A stretch of 64,000 nt of DNA from Streptomyces sp. NBC_01260 (GTDB lineage Bacteria > Actinomycetota > Actinomycetes > Streptomycetales > Streptomycetaceae): assembly GCF_036226405.1 (NCBI RefSeq), contig NZ_CP108464.1, positions 7,998,001 through 8,062,000 on the forward strand. The letters are read 5' to 3'. Below are positions 53,130 to 61,006 of this stretch, in pieces. The notes under the pieces were generated by a model that saw nothing but the letters and a program-made list of their open reading frames with translations, was not told the origin of the DNA and made no database searches. Within the stretch, counting starts at the first letter, position 1; each line of letters begins with the position of its first letter. The translations under genes and the position numbers were made by a program.

Positions 53130-53864
53130 TCAGCGCCCGCCCGCCACGCGCAGAATCGCCCCGGTGGCGTACGAGGCGTCGTCCGAGAGCAGCCAGGCGA
53201 CGGCTCCGGCGACCTCCTCCGGCTGACCGGGCCGGCCCAGCGGGATGCCGGCGGCGGCCCTGTCGGGGCGCTCGGGGTCCTCGTGGAACCCGGTCCGGAT
53301 GATGCCGGGCGACACCGCGTTGACCCGGATGCCGGCTGCGGCGACCTCCTTGGACAGGCCGATGGTCATCGTGTCCACCGCTGCCTTGGCGGCGGCGTAG
53401 TGGACGTACTCGCCGGGGCTGCCGAGGGTGGCGGCAGCCGAGGACATGTTCACGATGGCCCCGCCGCCGGTCCGGCTCATATCGCGCACGGCCCGCCGCG
53501 CACAGAGCAGGTACCCGATGACATTGACGTCCAGGGCGCGTCGGAGTCCGGCCGCGTCGGCGTCCGCGAGCGGGCCCGTCGGACCGCCGACGCCCGCGTT
53601 GTTGACCAGCCCGGTGACCGGCCCGAACTCGGCGGCCGCGGACTCGAAGAGCCGGTCGACACCTGCCTCGTCGGTCGTGTCCAGCCGTACCGTGACACAG
53701 CGTCGGCCCGTCCCCCGCACGTTCCGGGCGACAGCCTCGGCCGCCGCCGCGTCGGAGCGGTAGCCCAGTGCGATGTCGTGCCCGTCGCCCGCCAGACGTA
53801 CACAGACCGCCGCGCCGATTCCGCGGCTGCCGCCGGTGACCACGGTGACCGGATGACGGCTCAT
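53130..53864 (-). CDS. SDR oxidoreductase (FabG-like)
   Basis: 244 aa, classical SDR: TGGSRGIG (10-17) for NADP(H), NNAG in GLVNNAGVGG, Ser in NMSSAAA, YVHYAAAKAA with catalytic Tyr and Lys, and a C-terminal GAILRVAGG. ATG 53864 follows AGGGGC; a longer frame up to 54086 adds no recognisable residues. Confidence 0.88.
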   Translation of the reverse strand: MSRHPVTVVTGGSRGIGAAVCVRLAGDGHDIALGYRSDAAAAEAVARNVRGTGRRCVTVRLDTTDEAGVDRLFESAAAEFGPVTGLVNNAGVGGPTGPLADADAAGLRRALDVNVIGYLLCARRAVRDMSRTGGGAIVNMSSAAATLGSPGEYVHYAAAKAAVDTMTIGLSKEVAAAGIRVNAVSPGIIRTGFHEDPERPDRAAAGIPLGRPGQPEEVAGAVAWLLSDDASYATGAILRVAGGR

Positions 53865-54047
53865 GAATGCCCCTGACTCCCGTGCGAGGACCCGATGCCC
53901 CCGGCGGATGGGACCATCGTAGGGAGTGATGACCGAACTCCTCCGGGCAGGTCCGGGCCTCAGCTCCGGCGGGGAGCGGGCTCGCGGGACAGCCCTCAGG
54001 TATGCGCTTTGGACCGGCGTGTCCTGCGGCGGTCCGGTAAACGACTG

Positions 54048-54087
54048 GATGGACTGCCACCCCCTCATGGAAGGGTGGCAGTCCATC
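54048..54087 (-). terminator. 15-bp hairpin terminator of DUF6381 gene
   Basis: 54048-54062 pairs perfectly with 54073-54087, with core GGACTGCCACCC and a ten-base loop. It is 21 bases after the DUF6381 stop codon on the minus strand. Confidence 0.7.
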
Positions 54088-54108
54088 GGCCGTACCTGTG
54101 ACGCGGTG

Positions 54109-54291
54109 CTACTGAGGGAGGTCGCTGCCGCCCCGGCCGGCCTGCTGCTCGCTCTGCTCGTGCAGCTTGCGGGCCTTCTCCTGGAGCCGTCGGCGCTGCT
54201 CCGGGTCGTTGGTGCGCTCCGCGGCCTCGGTCATGTGCCTGGCCTTCTCGCGCATCTGATCGGCTCGGCCGGTTTCTCCTGCAACGCTCAT
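54109..54291 (-). CDS. DUF6381-type small protein
   Basis: 60 aa. Starts MSVAGETGRADQMREKARHM and has repeated RTNDPEQRRRLQEKARKLHEQSEQQAG, a charged single helix. This is the pattern of the small Streptomyces DUF6381 proteins, function unknown. AAGGAG stands 6 bases before ATG 54291, so the longer reading from 54327 is not needed. Monocistronic with its own terminator. Confidence 0.8.
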   Translation of the reverse strand: MSVAGETGRADQMREKARHMTEAAERTNDPEQRRRLQEKARKLHEQSEQQAGRGGSDLPQ

Positions 54292-54487
54292 CGTCGCTCC
54301 TTGAACGGTAGGGAAGAGCGGGCTCACTCAGAGAACCAGCGCTCCGGGTCCGTCGCACTCCGAACCGCTACGTACCGTGAAGGTGCCAGGTGGGGCGGGT
54401 GCCGGGAGCGGTCTGTTGCGGCGGTGCGGGCGCCGGCTCCCGCACCGGCGGGACTCGTGGCCCCCCGGCGCTGGCATGATCAGGGGT

Positions 54488-55195
54488 ATGAACGAGCGCA
54501 TGATCGCCGCGTGTGACGGGGCATCGAAGGGTAATCCGGGGCCTGCGGCCTGGGCGTATGTGGTGGCCGACGCGGAGGGCAGGCCGTTTCGGTGGGAGGC
54601 GGGACCGCTGGGCACCGCCACCAACAACGTCGCCGAGCTGACCGCGCTGCAGGAGCTGCTGGAGTCCGTCGACCCCGGTGTGCCGCTCGAGGTCCGGATG
54701 GATTCGCAGTACGCGATGAACGCCGTCACCAAGTGGCTGCGGGGCTGGAAGCGCAACGGCTGGAAGACCTCGGCCGGCAAACCCGTCGCCAACCGCGATC
54801 TGGTGGCCCGCATCGACGCCCTGCTGACCGGCCGGGCCGTGGACTTCGTCTACGTGCCCGCCCACCAGGTGGACGGTGACCCGCTGAACGCGCTCGCCGA
54901 CCAGGCGGCCAGTGAGGTGGCCGTGGCGCAGCGAGCGGCAGGCACCTCGCAGGGTTCCGCGGACCTGCCGGTGCCCGCGGCCGCCCGCGCCTCCGAAGGG
55001 CGTCGGGCCGGCGGCGCGGCCAGGAGCACGGGTGGTGCGGCGAAGAGCACGGGCGGCGCGGCCCGCTCCGGCGCCACCATCCGCGCCAGGTTCGCGGGGC
55101 GCTGCCACTGCGGGAAGCCGTACGCGGCCAAGGACACGATCGCGAAGAACGACCAGGGCTGGGGCCACCCGGAGTGCCGCACCGCCTCCGTCTGA
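54488..55195 (+). CDS. Ribonuclease H-like protein with cysteine-containing tail
   Basis: 235 aa. RNase HI domain (1-145): Asp10 (ACDGASKGNPGPAAWAY), Glu50 (NNVAELTAL), Asp72 (MDSQYAM) and Asp138 (NALADQAA) give the DEDD site. Then comes an Ala/Gly-rich linker with STGGAA repeats, and a C-terminal module with CHCGKPYAAKDTI and WGHPEC that looks like a small zinc ribbon. It removes RNA from RNA-DNA hybrids. ATG 54488 has AGGGG upstream. Confidence 0.85.
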   Translation: MNERMIAACDGASKGNPGPAAWAYVVADAEGRPFRWEAGPLGTATNNVAELTALQELLESVDPGVPLEVRMDSQYAMNAVTKWLRGWKRNGWKTSAGKPVANRDLVARIDALLTGRAVDFVYVPAHQVDGDPLNALADQAASEVAVAQRAAGTSQGSADLPVPAAARASEGRRAGGAARSTGGAAKSTGGAARSGATIRARFAGRCHCGKPYAAKDTIAKNDQGWGHPECRTASV

Positions 55196-55380
55196 CCCGT
55201 GCGCTCCCCGGCCCACCGCCTGCCGCCCGGCCGGCCCGGCTTCGCCGACGGGCCCGGATCTGCCGGCCGGGCCGGGGCGATCCGGCCCCCGCGACGGGTT
55301 CCGCGTGCCATGATGCGGCTCCGGCGGAGCGGTCGATGCGCCGCCGGAGCTGTGGACAACGGCGACACGCTGGGGGGCGT

Positions 55381-56115
55381 ATGGAAAGCACGGGAACGGT
55401 GCTGCGTGAGCTGCGCGGGGCGCAGAAGTCGGCCAAGGGGGTTTCGCTCTACTCGCGGTACGTGAACCGGCCGGCCGGCCGGGTCTTCGCGGCCGTCGCG
55501 TTCCGGCTGGGCATGACACCCAATCAAGTCACCGCGGTGAGCGCGGCGTTCACCTTCGCCGCCCTCGCGTCCGTGGCCCTGGCCAGGCCCACGTGGGGGC
55601 TGGCCCTCCTGGTCTACGCGGGGCTGGCCGTGGGATTCGCCCTCGACTCGGCCGACGGGCAGCTCGCCCGGCTCACCGGCCGGGGAGGCCCCGACGGCGA
55701 ATGGCTCGACCACGTCGTCGACTGCGCCAAGATGATCCTGGTCCACACCGTCGTACTGATCTCGTTCCACCGCTATTTCGCACTGCCGGCCGACGGCTGG
55801 CTGCTCCTGCCGCTCGGCTTCCTGTTCGTGGCCGTGCTGACCTTCTGCGCGGGGCTGCTGCGTGAACAACTGGGCAGGGCCGCCGCCCGTCCTGGGCCGG
55901 CCGGTGACGCCGGGCCCGGGCAGGGGGTCTCGAAGCTGCGGGCCGTGGTGCTGCTGCCGGCCGACTACGGGGTGTTCTGCCTGGTGTTCCTGCTGCTCGG
56001 CGACGAGACGGTGTTCCGGATCGGCTATGCCGTGCTCGCCGCCGTGCACGCGCTGTTCCTGGTGGCGTTCCTCATCAAGTGGTTCAGGGAGCTGAAAGCG
56101 CTCCGGGCAGGCTGA
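55381..56115 (+). CDS. CDP-alcohol phosphatidyltransferase-family protein
   Basis: 244 aa with about six membrane segments. The CDP-OH-P motif is complete: DSADGQLARLTGRGGPDGEWLDHVVD (Asp90 region). It transfers a phospho-alcohol from CDP-alcohol, or a phosphatidyl group onto an alcohol. It sits tail to tail with a cytidylyltransferase gene, and the two overlap by 32 bases. The cytidylyltransferase could supply the CDP-activated group. GGGGGG lies before the ATG. Confidence 0.85.
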   Translation: MESTGTVLRELRGAQKSAKGVSLYSRYVNRPAGRVFAAVAFRLGMTPNQVTAVSAAFTFAALASVALARPTWGLALLVYAGLAVGFALDSADGQLARLTGRGGPDGEWLDHVVDCAKMILVHTVVLISFHRYFALPADGWLLLPLGFLFVAVLTFCAGLLREQLGRAAARPGPAGDAGPGQGVSKLRAVVLLPADYGVFCLVFLLLGDETVFRIGYAVLAAVHALFLVAFLIKWFRELKALRAG

Positions 56116-56530
56116 CCAGCGAGTCCAGCGCCCGGCGCAGCTGGGTGCTGGACGTGTGCACGGTGTACGGGAAGTAGACGACCTCCACGCCGACCTCGGC
56201 GAAGTCGCGTTCGAGCCGTTTTCCCTTCTCCGTGTCCCGCCAGTCGTCCCCCTTGAAGATGACGTCGAACCTGACCTGCTGCCAGGTCTCCACCTTGTCG
56301 GGGACGGTCTCGACGAACGCGGCGTCCACGTACCGGACGCTCCGGACGATCTCCAGCCGCTCCGGCAGCGGAATGACCGGTCTGTGGCCCTTCGCGAGCA
56401 CGGCCATCTCGTCCGAGACGACCCCCGCGACCAGGTAGTCGCACTGGCTGCGGGCATGCCGCAGGATGTTGAGGTGACCTATGTGGAACAGGTCGTAGAC
56501 CCCCGGCGCGTAGCCGACCCTGTGCACCAT
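56084..56530 (-). CDS. Glycerol-3-phosphate cytidylyltransferase-like protein
   Basis: 148 aa, full length for TagD-type enzymes. YAPGVYDLFHIGHLNIL contains the HIGH motif (16-19). Then FKGDDWRDTEKGK (the usual GDDW) and TSSTQLRR (ISSTxxR-like). It makes a CDP-alcohol such as CDP-glycerol for phosphoglycerol-containing polymers. ATG 56530 follows GGGGGGAGAG. Confidence 0.87.
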   Translation of the reverse strand: MVHRVGYAPGVYDLFHIGHLNILRHARSQCDYLVAGVVSDEMAVLAKGHRPVIPLPERLEIVRSVRYVDAAFVETVPDKVETWQQVRFDVIFKGDDWRDTEKGKRLERDFAEVGVEVVYFPYTVHTSSTQLRRALDSLVSLPGALSAP

Positions 56531-56694
56531 CCGTTCTCTCCCCCCACGGTGAACGTGATCTCCGTGTCCCACCGGCAGGTTTCCGGACATCGCATCCGGT
56601 CCGGTGGGATATCGGTATCGGTGTTGATCGTGCAACGACCTTACTGTGAAGACCACTTGCTCATCTCGTGAACGGATAAGCTCACTTTTGGGGC

Positions 56695-56712
56695 TGTTCC
56701 TTGGGGGGAACA
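56695..56712 (+). promoter_or_regulatory. Inverted repeat over candidate ribosome site of EPS operon
   Basis: TGTTCC (56695-56700) and GGAACA (56707-56712) flank TTGGGG. The right arm includes the purines GGGGGGAA that would serve a GTG start at 56716. The repeat may be an operator or an RNA hairpin that hides that ribosome site. Confidence 0.35.
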
Positions 56713-56742
56713 CAGGTGGCCCCGGGGGAAGGCGACCGTCCG

Positions 56743-58005
56743 ATGCCAGACGCAGATCAGCACAAGCCGTTCCAGCACCGCCGACTGCTGGTGGTCTCGA
56801 CCAACTACGCACCGGAGCTGACCGGTATCGGCCCGTACGCCGCGCAACTCGCCGAGCACTGGGCCGCGTCCGGCGCCGAGACCCATGTGCTGACCGGGAT
56901 GCCGCACTATCCGTCCTGGCGGACCGAGCCGGAGTACCGGGGTGTGTGGCGGGCCGAGGAGCAACGCTCGGGGGTGACGGTCCACCGGCGAAGACACTAT
57001 GTGCCGCCTCGTCAGAGCGCCCTGCGCAGAGCCGCGTTCGAGGCATCCGTCCTCGCGCACGGGCTGGTCTCACCGCCCGCGGTGCGGGCGGACGCGGTGA
57101 TCTCCCAGATGCCGAGCCTCGCGGGCGGCATTCTGGGCGCCCGGCTGGCCCGTCGCCACCGGGTCCCGTACATACCCGTCGTGCAGGACCTGATGGGCGC
57201 CGCCGCCGCGCAGAGCGGTATCCGCGGCGGCGGCCGGGCGGCGGCGGTGGCGTCCCGGGCCGAGGAGTACGCGCTGCGCGCCGCCTCGCTCGTCGGCGTC
57301 ATCCACGAGAGCTTCGTCCCCCGGGTCACCGCCTACGGAGTCGACCCGGGACGCATCCGGCTGGTGCCCAACTGGAGCCACGTACAGGCCCCTTCGGCCG
57401 ACCGTGCCATGACCAGGGCGCGCCTGGGCTGGCGCGAGGACACCCCGGTGGTTCTGCACTCGGGCAACATGGGACTCAAACAGGGCCTGGAGGTCCTCGT
57501 CGACGCGGCCCGGCTCGCCCCCGGGATACGCATCGTGCTGATGGGCGACGGCAACCAACGCGAGGCGCTGCTGGCCCGCGCGGCCGGGCTGCCCAACCTC
57601 GACTTCCTGCCGGCGGCGGGGGCGGAGGAGTTCACCGACGTCCTGGCCGCCGCCGACGTCCTCGCCGTGACCCAGCGCGCATCCGTACTCGACATGAGCG
57701 TGCCCTCCAAGCTGACCTCGTACTTCGTCTCGGGCCGCCCCGTCGTCGCCTCGGTGGCTGACGAGGGGGGCACCGCCCAGGAGGTGCAGCGCTCCGGCGC
57801 CGGGCTCCTCGTCGCCCCCGAGGACCCGGCCGCGGTGCTGGCGGCCGTCCGCAAACTCGTCGAGCAGCCGGCCGCCGCCGACGAGCTCGGCGCCCACGGA
57901 CCCAGGTACGTGGCACGTCACCTCGGCCGGGAGGCCGGTCTCGCCCGCTTCGACGCACTGCTCACCGAGGTCCTTCAGGACGCCCAAGGGAGACCACGCC
58001 GATGA
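56743..58005 (+). CDS. Glycosyltransferase family 4 (WcaI-like)
   Basis: 420 aa. Opens with LLVVSTNYAPELTGIGPYAAQLAEHWAASG, the donor-domain glycines, and has MPHYPSW. The C-terminal domain has VVLHSGNMGLKQGLEVLVDAARL, and SKLTSYFVSGRPVVASVADEGGTAQEV in the position of the nucleotide-sugar site. WcaI-type enzymes work in colanic-acid-like exopolysaccharide assembly. ATG 56743 is chosen; GTG 56716 with GGGGGGAA is equally possible. ATGA couples it to the next gene. Confidence 0.85.
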   Translation: MPDADQHKPFQHRRLLVVSTNYAPELTGIGPYAAQLAEHWAASGAETHVLTGMPHYPSWRTEPEYRGVWRAEEQRSGVTVHRRRHYVPPRQSALRRAAFEASVLAHGLVSPPAVRADAVISQMPSLAGGILGARLARRHRVPYIPVVQDLMGAAAAQSGIRGGGRAAAVASRAEEYALRAASLVGVIHESFVPRVTAYGVDPGRIRLVPNWSHVQAPSADRAMTRARLGWREDTPVVLHSGNMGLKQGLEVLVDAARLAPGIRIVLMGDGNQREALLARAAGLPNLDFLPAAGAEEFTDVLAAADVLAVTQRASVLDMSVPSKLTSYFVSGRPVVASVADEGGTAQEVQRSGAGLLVAPEDPAAVLAAVRKLVEQPAAADELGAHGPRYVARHLGREAGLARFDALLTEVLQDAQGRPRR

Positions 58006-59765
58006 CCCAGCCGATCCGCGCCCTGGAGGATCAGGACGAACCCGCGCTGCTGCGGGACCAGTTCCGCCAGCTCCTGCGCTACCGCGCGCTGCTCGCGTGC
58101 GGCGTGGTCGTCGGACTGCTCGGCGGCGGCTGGCTCGCCCTGAGCGGCGAGGACACCTACACCTCCACCGGCGAGGTGTCGGTGCGCTCGGCCACCTCGG
58201 ACCCGTTCGCCGCGGGCGCCTCGGCCGACAAGGGCATCAACATCGGCTCCGAACGCCAGACCGCCGTCAGTGACGCCGTGGGTACCGTGGCCGTCGGCTC
58301 GCTGGTCAAGCACGGCGACACGGTGGAGGTCGGAAAGCTGCTGACCGGCCTCCAGGTCACCAACCCGCCCAACACCCTGGTGCTCAGGTTCTCCTACACC
58401 GCCCGCGACCCCGAACAGGCCAGGGCACGGGCCCAGGCACTGGCCGAGGCCTACCTGGAGATCCGCCGGGAGCGCACCGAGAACAGCATCGACAACATGG
58501 TCGACGGCTACCGCGCCCAGTTGAAGCCGCTCACCGAGCAGCGCGACCGGCTGGCCGAGCAGGAGACCGGCACCGTCGGCAGCGACGTCACCAGCGCCCG
58601 CGCCAACCTGATCGTCGCCATCTCCGGACTCAGCCAGAAGATCTCGGAGTTGCGCGCCCTCGACACCACACCGGGCTATCTGAACAAGAAGCCGGTCGCA
58701 CCGGAGCGGCCCACCGGCGCGGGGCTTCCCCTGCTCCTCGGGCTCGGCGGCGTCGTCGGGCTCGCCCTCGGCCTGCTGCTCTCCTGGGTACGGCTCGTCT
58801 TCGACCCGGCGGTCCGCTCCACCAGGGAACTCGTCCGCTCGCTCGGCGCCCCGCTGCTCGGCACCCTGCCCAGGGACCGCGCCGCGGTGGGCCAGCTGCT
58901 CGCCATCGGACGCAGCGGCAGCCGGCTGGCCGAGGAGTACCGGGCGGTGGCCTTCCGGCTCGCTTACGACCCCTCGTTCGCCGAGCGCCGACGGCTCCTG
59001 GTCACGGCGCCCCGCGGGGACAACGACATGGCCGCCGCCGCCGCGGTCAACCTGGCGGCCGCCTTCGCCGAGATGGGCCGTGACGTTCTGCTCGTCGAAG
59101 CGGATCTGCGCACCCCGTCCCTGGCCAGGGACCTCGGCGCCGCGACCCGGGGCGGCCGGCCCCGCTGGGCCGCGGAGCGCGACGAACGGGGCTGGCCCTC
59201 GGACAGCCGCACCAACGTGGACGTGCCCGGATCGGGGGCCTTCACCCTGATCGCGGGCCGCCGGATGGACAATGTGCCCCGCGCCCTGACCTCCGAGCCC
59301 GTCGGCCGGATCGTCGCCGAGGGCGGCCGGCCCGGAGCCGTCGTCATCGTGCTGGCCCCGCCCGTACTCTCGTACGCCGACGCCGTCGCGCTCATCGACC
59401 GCGTGGAGGGCGTCGTGGTGGTCTGCGACCCGCGCGAGGTGCACCGCAGCGACCTGGAGCGGATCCGCGAGATCATCGGCGCCGCGGGCGGGTCCGTACT
59501 CGGCGCCCTGCTGCACCCCGGTCAGGGACGACTGGAGCGCCGGGCACGGGGGAAGGCGGCCAATCGCCGCGCCCGCAACCGGCGGACACAAGGACAGGGA
59601 CGTGACGGGCAGGACGGCCACGGACAGCCGGACGGATCCGACCGGGCCGACGGCGGCAGCGCGGGCGACCCCACCGAGACGATGGGGCTGCGCACCCTGG
59701 ACGGCGGCACCCGGTACAGCGGCAACGGCGGCAGCGACCACAGCAGCACCGCGGGACGCAGATGA
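58002..59765 (+). CDS. Wzz/BY-kinase-like chain-length protein with degenerate P-loop
   Basis: 587 aa. An N-terminal helix at about 27-48, a Wzz-type extracytoplasmic part with coiled coil (RARAQALAEAYLEIRRERTENS ... SQKISELRAL), and a second membrane helix (LPLLLGLGGVVGLALGLLLSW). A cytoplasmic P-loop-fold domain follows. Where BY-kinases have GxxGxGKS/T it reads VTAPRGDNDMAAAAAVNLA (about 330-350), so the Walker A Lys is missing; the next strand VLLVEADLRTPSL keeps the A'-type Asp. The tail is Arg/Gly-rich with few tyrosines. It probably sets polymer length without kinase activity. Confidence 0.82.
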   Translation: MTQPIRALEDQDEPALLRDQFRQLLRYRALLACGVVVGLLGGGWLALSGEDTYTSTGEVSVRSATSDPFAAGASADKGINIGSERQTAVSDAVGTVAVGSLVKHGDTVEVGKLLTGLQVTNPPNTLVLRFSYTARDPEQARARAQALAEAYLEIRRERTENSIDNMVDGYRAQLKPLTEQRDRLAEQETGTVGSDVTSARANLIVAISGLSQKISELRALDTTPGYLNKKPVAPERPTGAGLPLLLGLGGVVGLALGLLLSWVRLVFDPAVRSTRELVRSLGAPLLGTLPRDRAAVGQLLAIGRSGSRLAEEYRAVAFRLAYDPSFAERRRLLVTAPRGDNDMAAAAAVNLAAAFAEMGRDVLLVEADLRTPSLARDLGAATRGGRPRWAAERDERGWPSDSRTNVDVPGSGAFTLIAGRRMDNVPRALTSEPVGRIVAEGGRPGAVVIVLAPPVLSYADAVALIDRVEGVVVVCDPREVHRSDLERIREIIGAAGGSVLGALLHPGQGRLERRARGKAANRRARNRRTQGQGRDGQDGHGQPDGSDRADGGSAGDPTETMGLRTLDGGTRYSGNGGSDHSSTAGRR

Positions 59766-61006
59766 AGGCACGCACCGCGATCGTCTGCTCGGTCGCGGAC
59801 CAGGGGGTGGCGGCGCTCACCAACATCCTGGTCCTGGTGGTGGCGGCCCGGCTCTCCACCGTCGCCGACTTCGCACGGTTCTCCGGCGTGTACCTGGTCT
59901 TCACCGTGCTGCTCGGTGTCTTCGGCGCCTATACCGGACAGCCGCTGGTGCTGCGCCGCGGCGCGGGCGAGGAGACCCGCGGCGCCTGCCGGTCCGCGGT
60001 CGGCTTCACCCTGCTCGTCTCGGCGCTCCTCGGCGCCCTGCTCGCTGCCGTCTGCGCGGTACTTCCGGGAGACACGGCACGGGCCCTGATGATGCTGGGA
60101 CTCGTCCTGCCCGTCGTCCTCGGGCAGGACACGGCCCGCTACGCCTTCGCCACGCTCCAGGCACAGCACCTGGCCCTGGCCGCGGACACGCTCCGGCTGA
60201 TCTGCGTGCTCGGCGCGCTGACCGTACAGCCGCACGGCACCTCGGCCGCCCGGCTCGTCACCGTCTGGGGCCTCTCCGCACTGCCCGCGCTCCTGCTGTC
60301 CGGCACCGTGCTGCACCGCCGGACCGCCGGCAGCCCCGTGCGGCTTCGGCCCCTGCTGCGGCGCGGCCACCTCGGCCGGCGGTTCGTCGTAGAGTTCGGG
60401 GTGGGCAACGCCACCAGCCAGCTCTCCGTGCTCGGCCTGGGCGTGGTCGGCAACCCGCTCGTGGTCGGCGCGCTGCGCGGCGCGACCACCCTCTTCGGCC
60501 CGCTGAACGTGCTGTTCACCTCCGCCACCGGTTTCGGCCCGCCGCTGCTCGGACGGCTCGCCACCGACCGGCTCAGGGTCCGGGCCACCGCGGTCCTGGC
60601 CGCGGTCCTGGCGGCGACCGCCGCGGGCTGGGCCACCGTTCTCGCCCTGCTGCCCGCGACGGTGGGCCGCCATCTGCTCGGCGACACCTGGCCCACGGCG
60701 GCGGCGCTGCTCCCCGCGACCGGCAGCCAGTACGCGGCGATGGCCGTCGGCACCTGCGGACTGCTGGCGCTGAGACTGCTCGATCCGCGCACCACGCTCT
60801 CCATCCAGGTGGTCTTCTCACTCGCCGCGGTGGCCTTCCTGACCGGGGGATACCTGCTCGGCGGGGTACCGGGCGCCGCCTGGGGCCTGTGTCTGGGCTC
60901 CGTCTGCAAGGCGATCGCCACCTGGACCCGGGTGGCGCGGCTGACCCGTCGCGGCGCCGCGGAACCAGCCGCGGTCAGTGCGACCGCTGTTCGTTCCGGT
61001 CCCTGA
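59762..61006 (+). CDS. Wzx-like polysaccharide flippase
   Basis: 414 aa with about 12 membrane segments and the MOP/Polysacc_synt look (TNILVLVVAARLSTVADFARFSGVYLVF at the start). It is expected to move lipid-linked repeat units across the membrane. ATGA overlaps the Wzz-like gene, and its last 32 bases overlap the convergent polymerase gene. Confidence 0.8.
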   Translation: MKARTAIVCSVADQGVAALTNILVLVVAARLSTVADFARFSGVYLVFTVLLGVFGAYTGQPLVLRRGAGEETRGACRSAVGFTLLVSALLGALLAAVCAVLPGDTARALMMLGLVLPVVLGQDTARYAFATLQAQHLALAADTLRLICVLGALTVQPHGTSAARLVTVWGLSALPALLLSGTVLHRRTAGSPVRLRPLLRRGHLGRRFVVEFGVGNATSQLSVLGLGVVGNPLVVGALRGATTLFGPLNVLFTSATGFGPPLLGRLATDRLRVRATAVLAAVLAATAAGWATVLALLPATVGRHLLGDTWPTAAALLPATGSQYAAMAVGTCGLLALRLLDPRTTLSIQVVFSLAAVAFLTGGYLLGGVPGAAWGLCLGSVCKAIATWTRVARLTRRGAAEPAAVSATAVRSGP

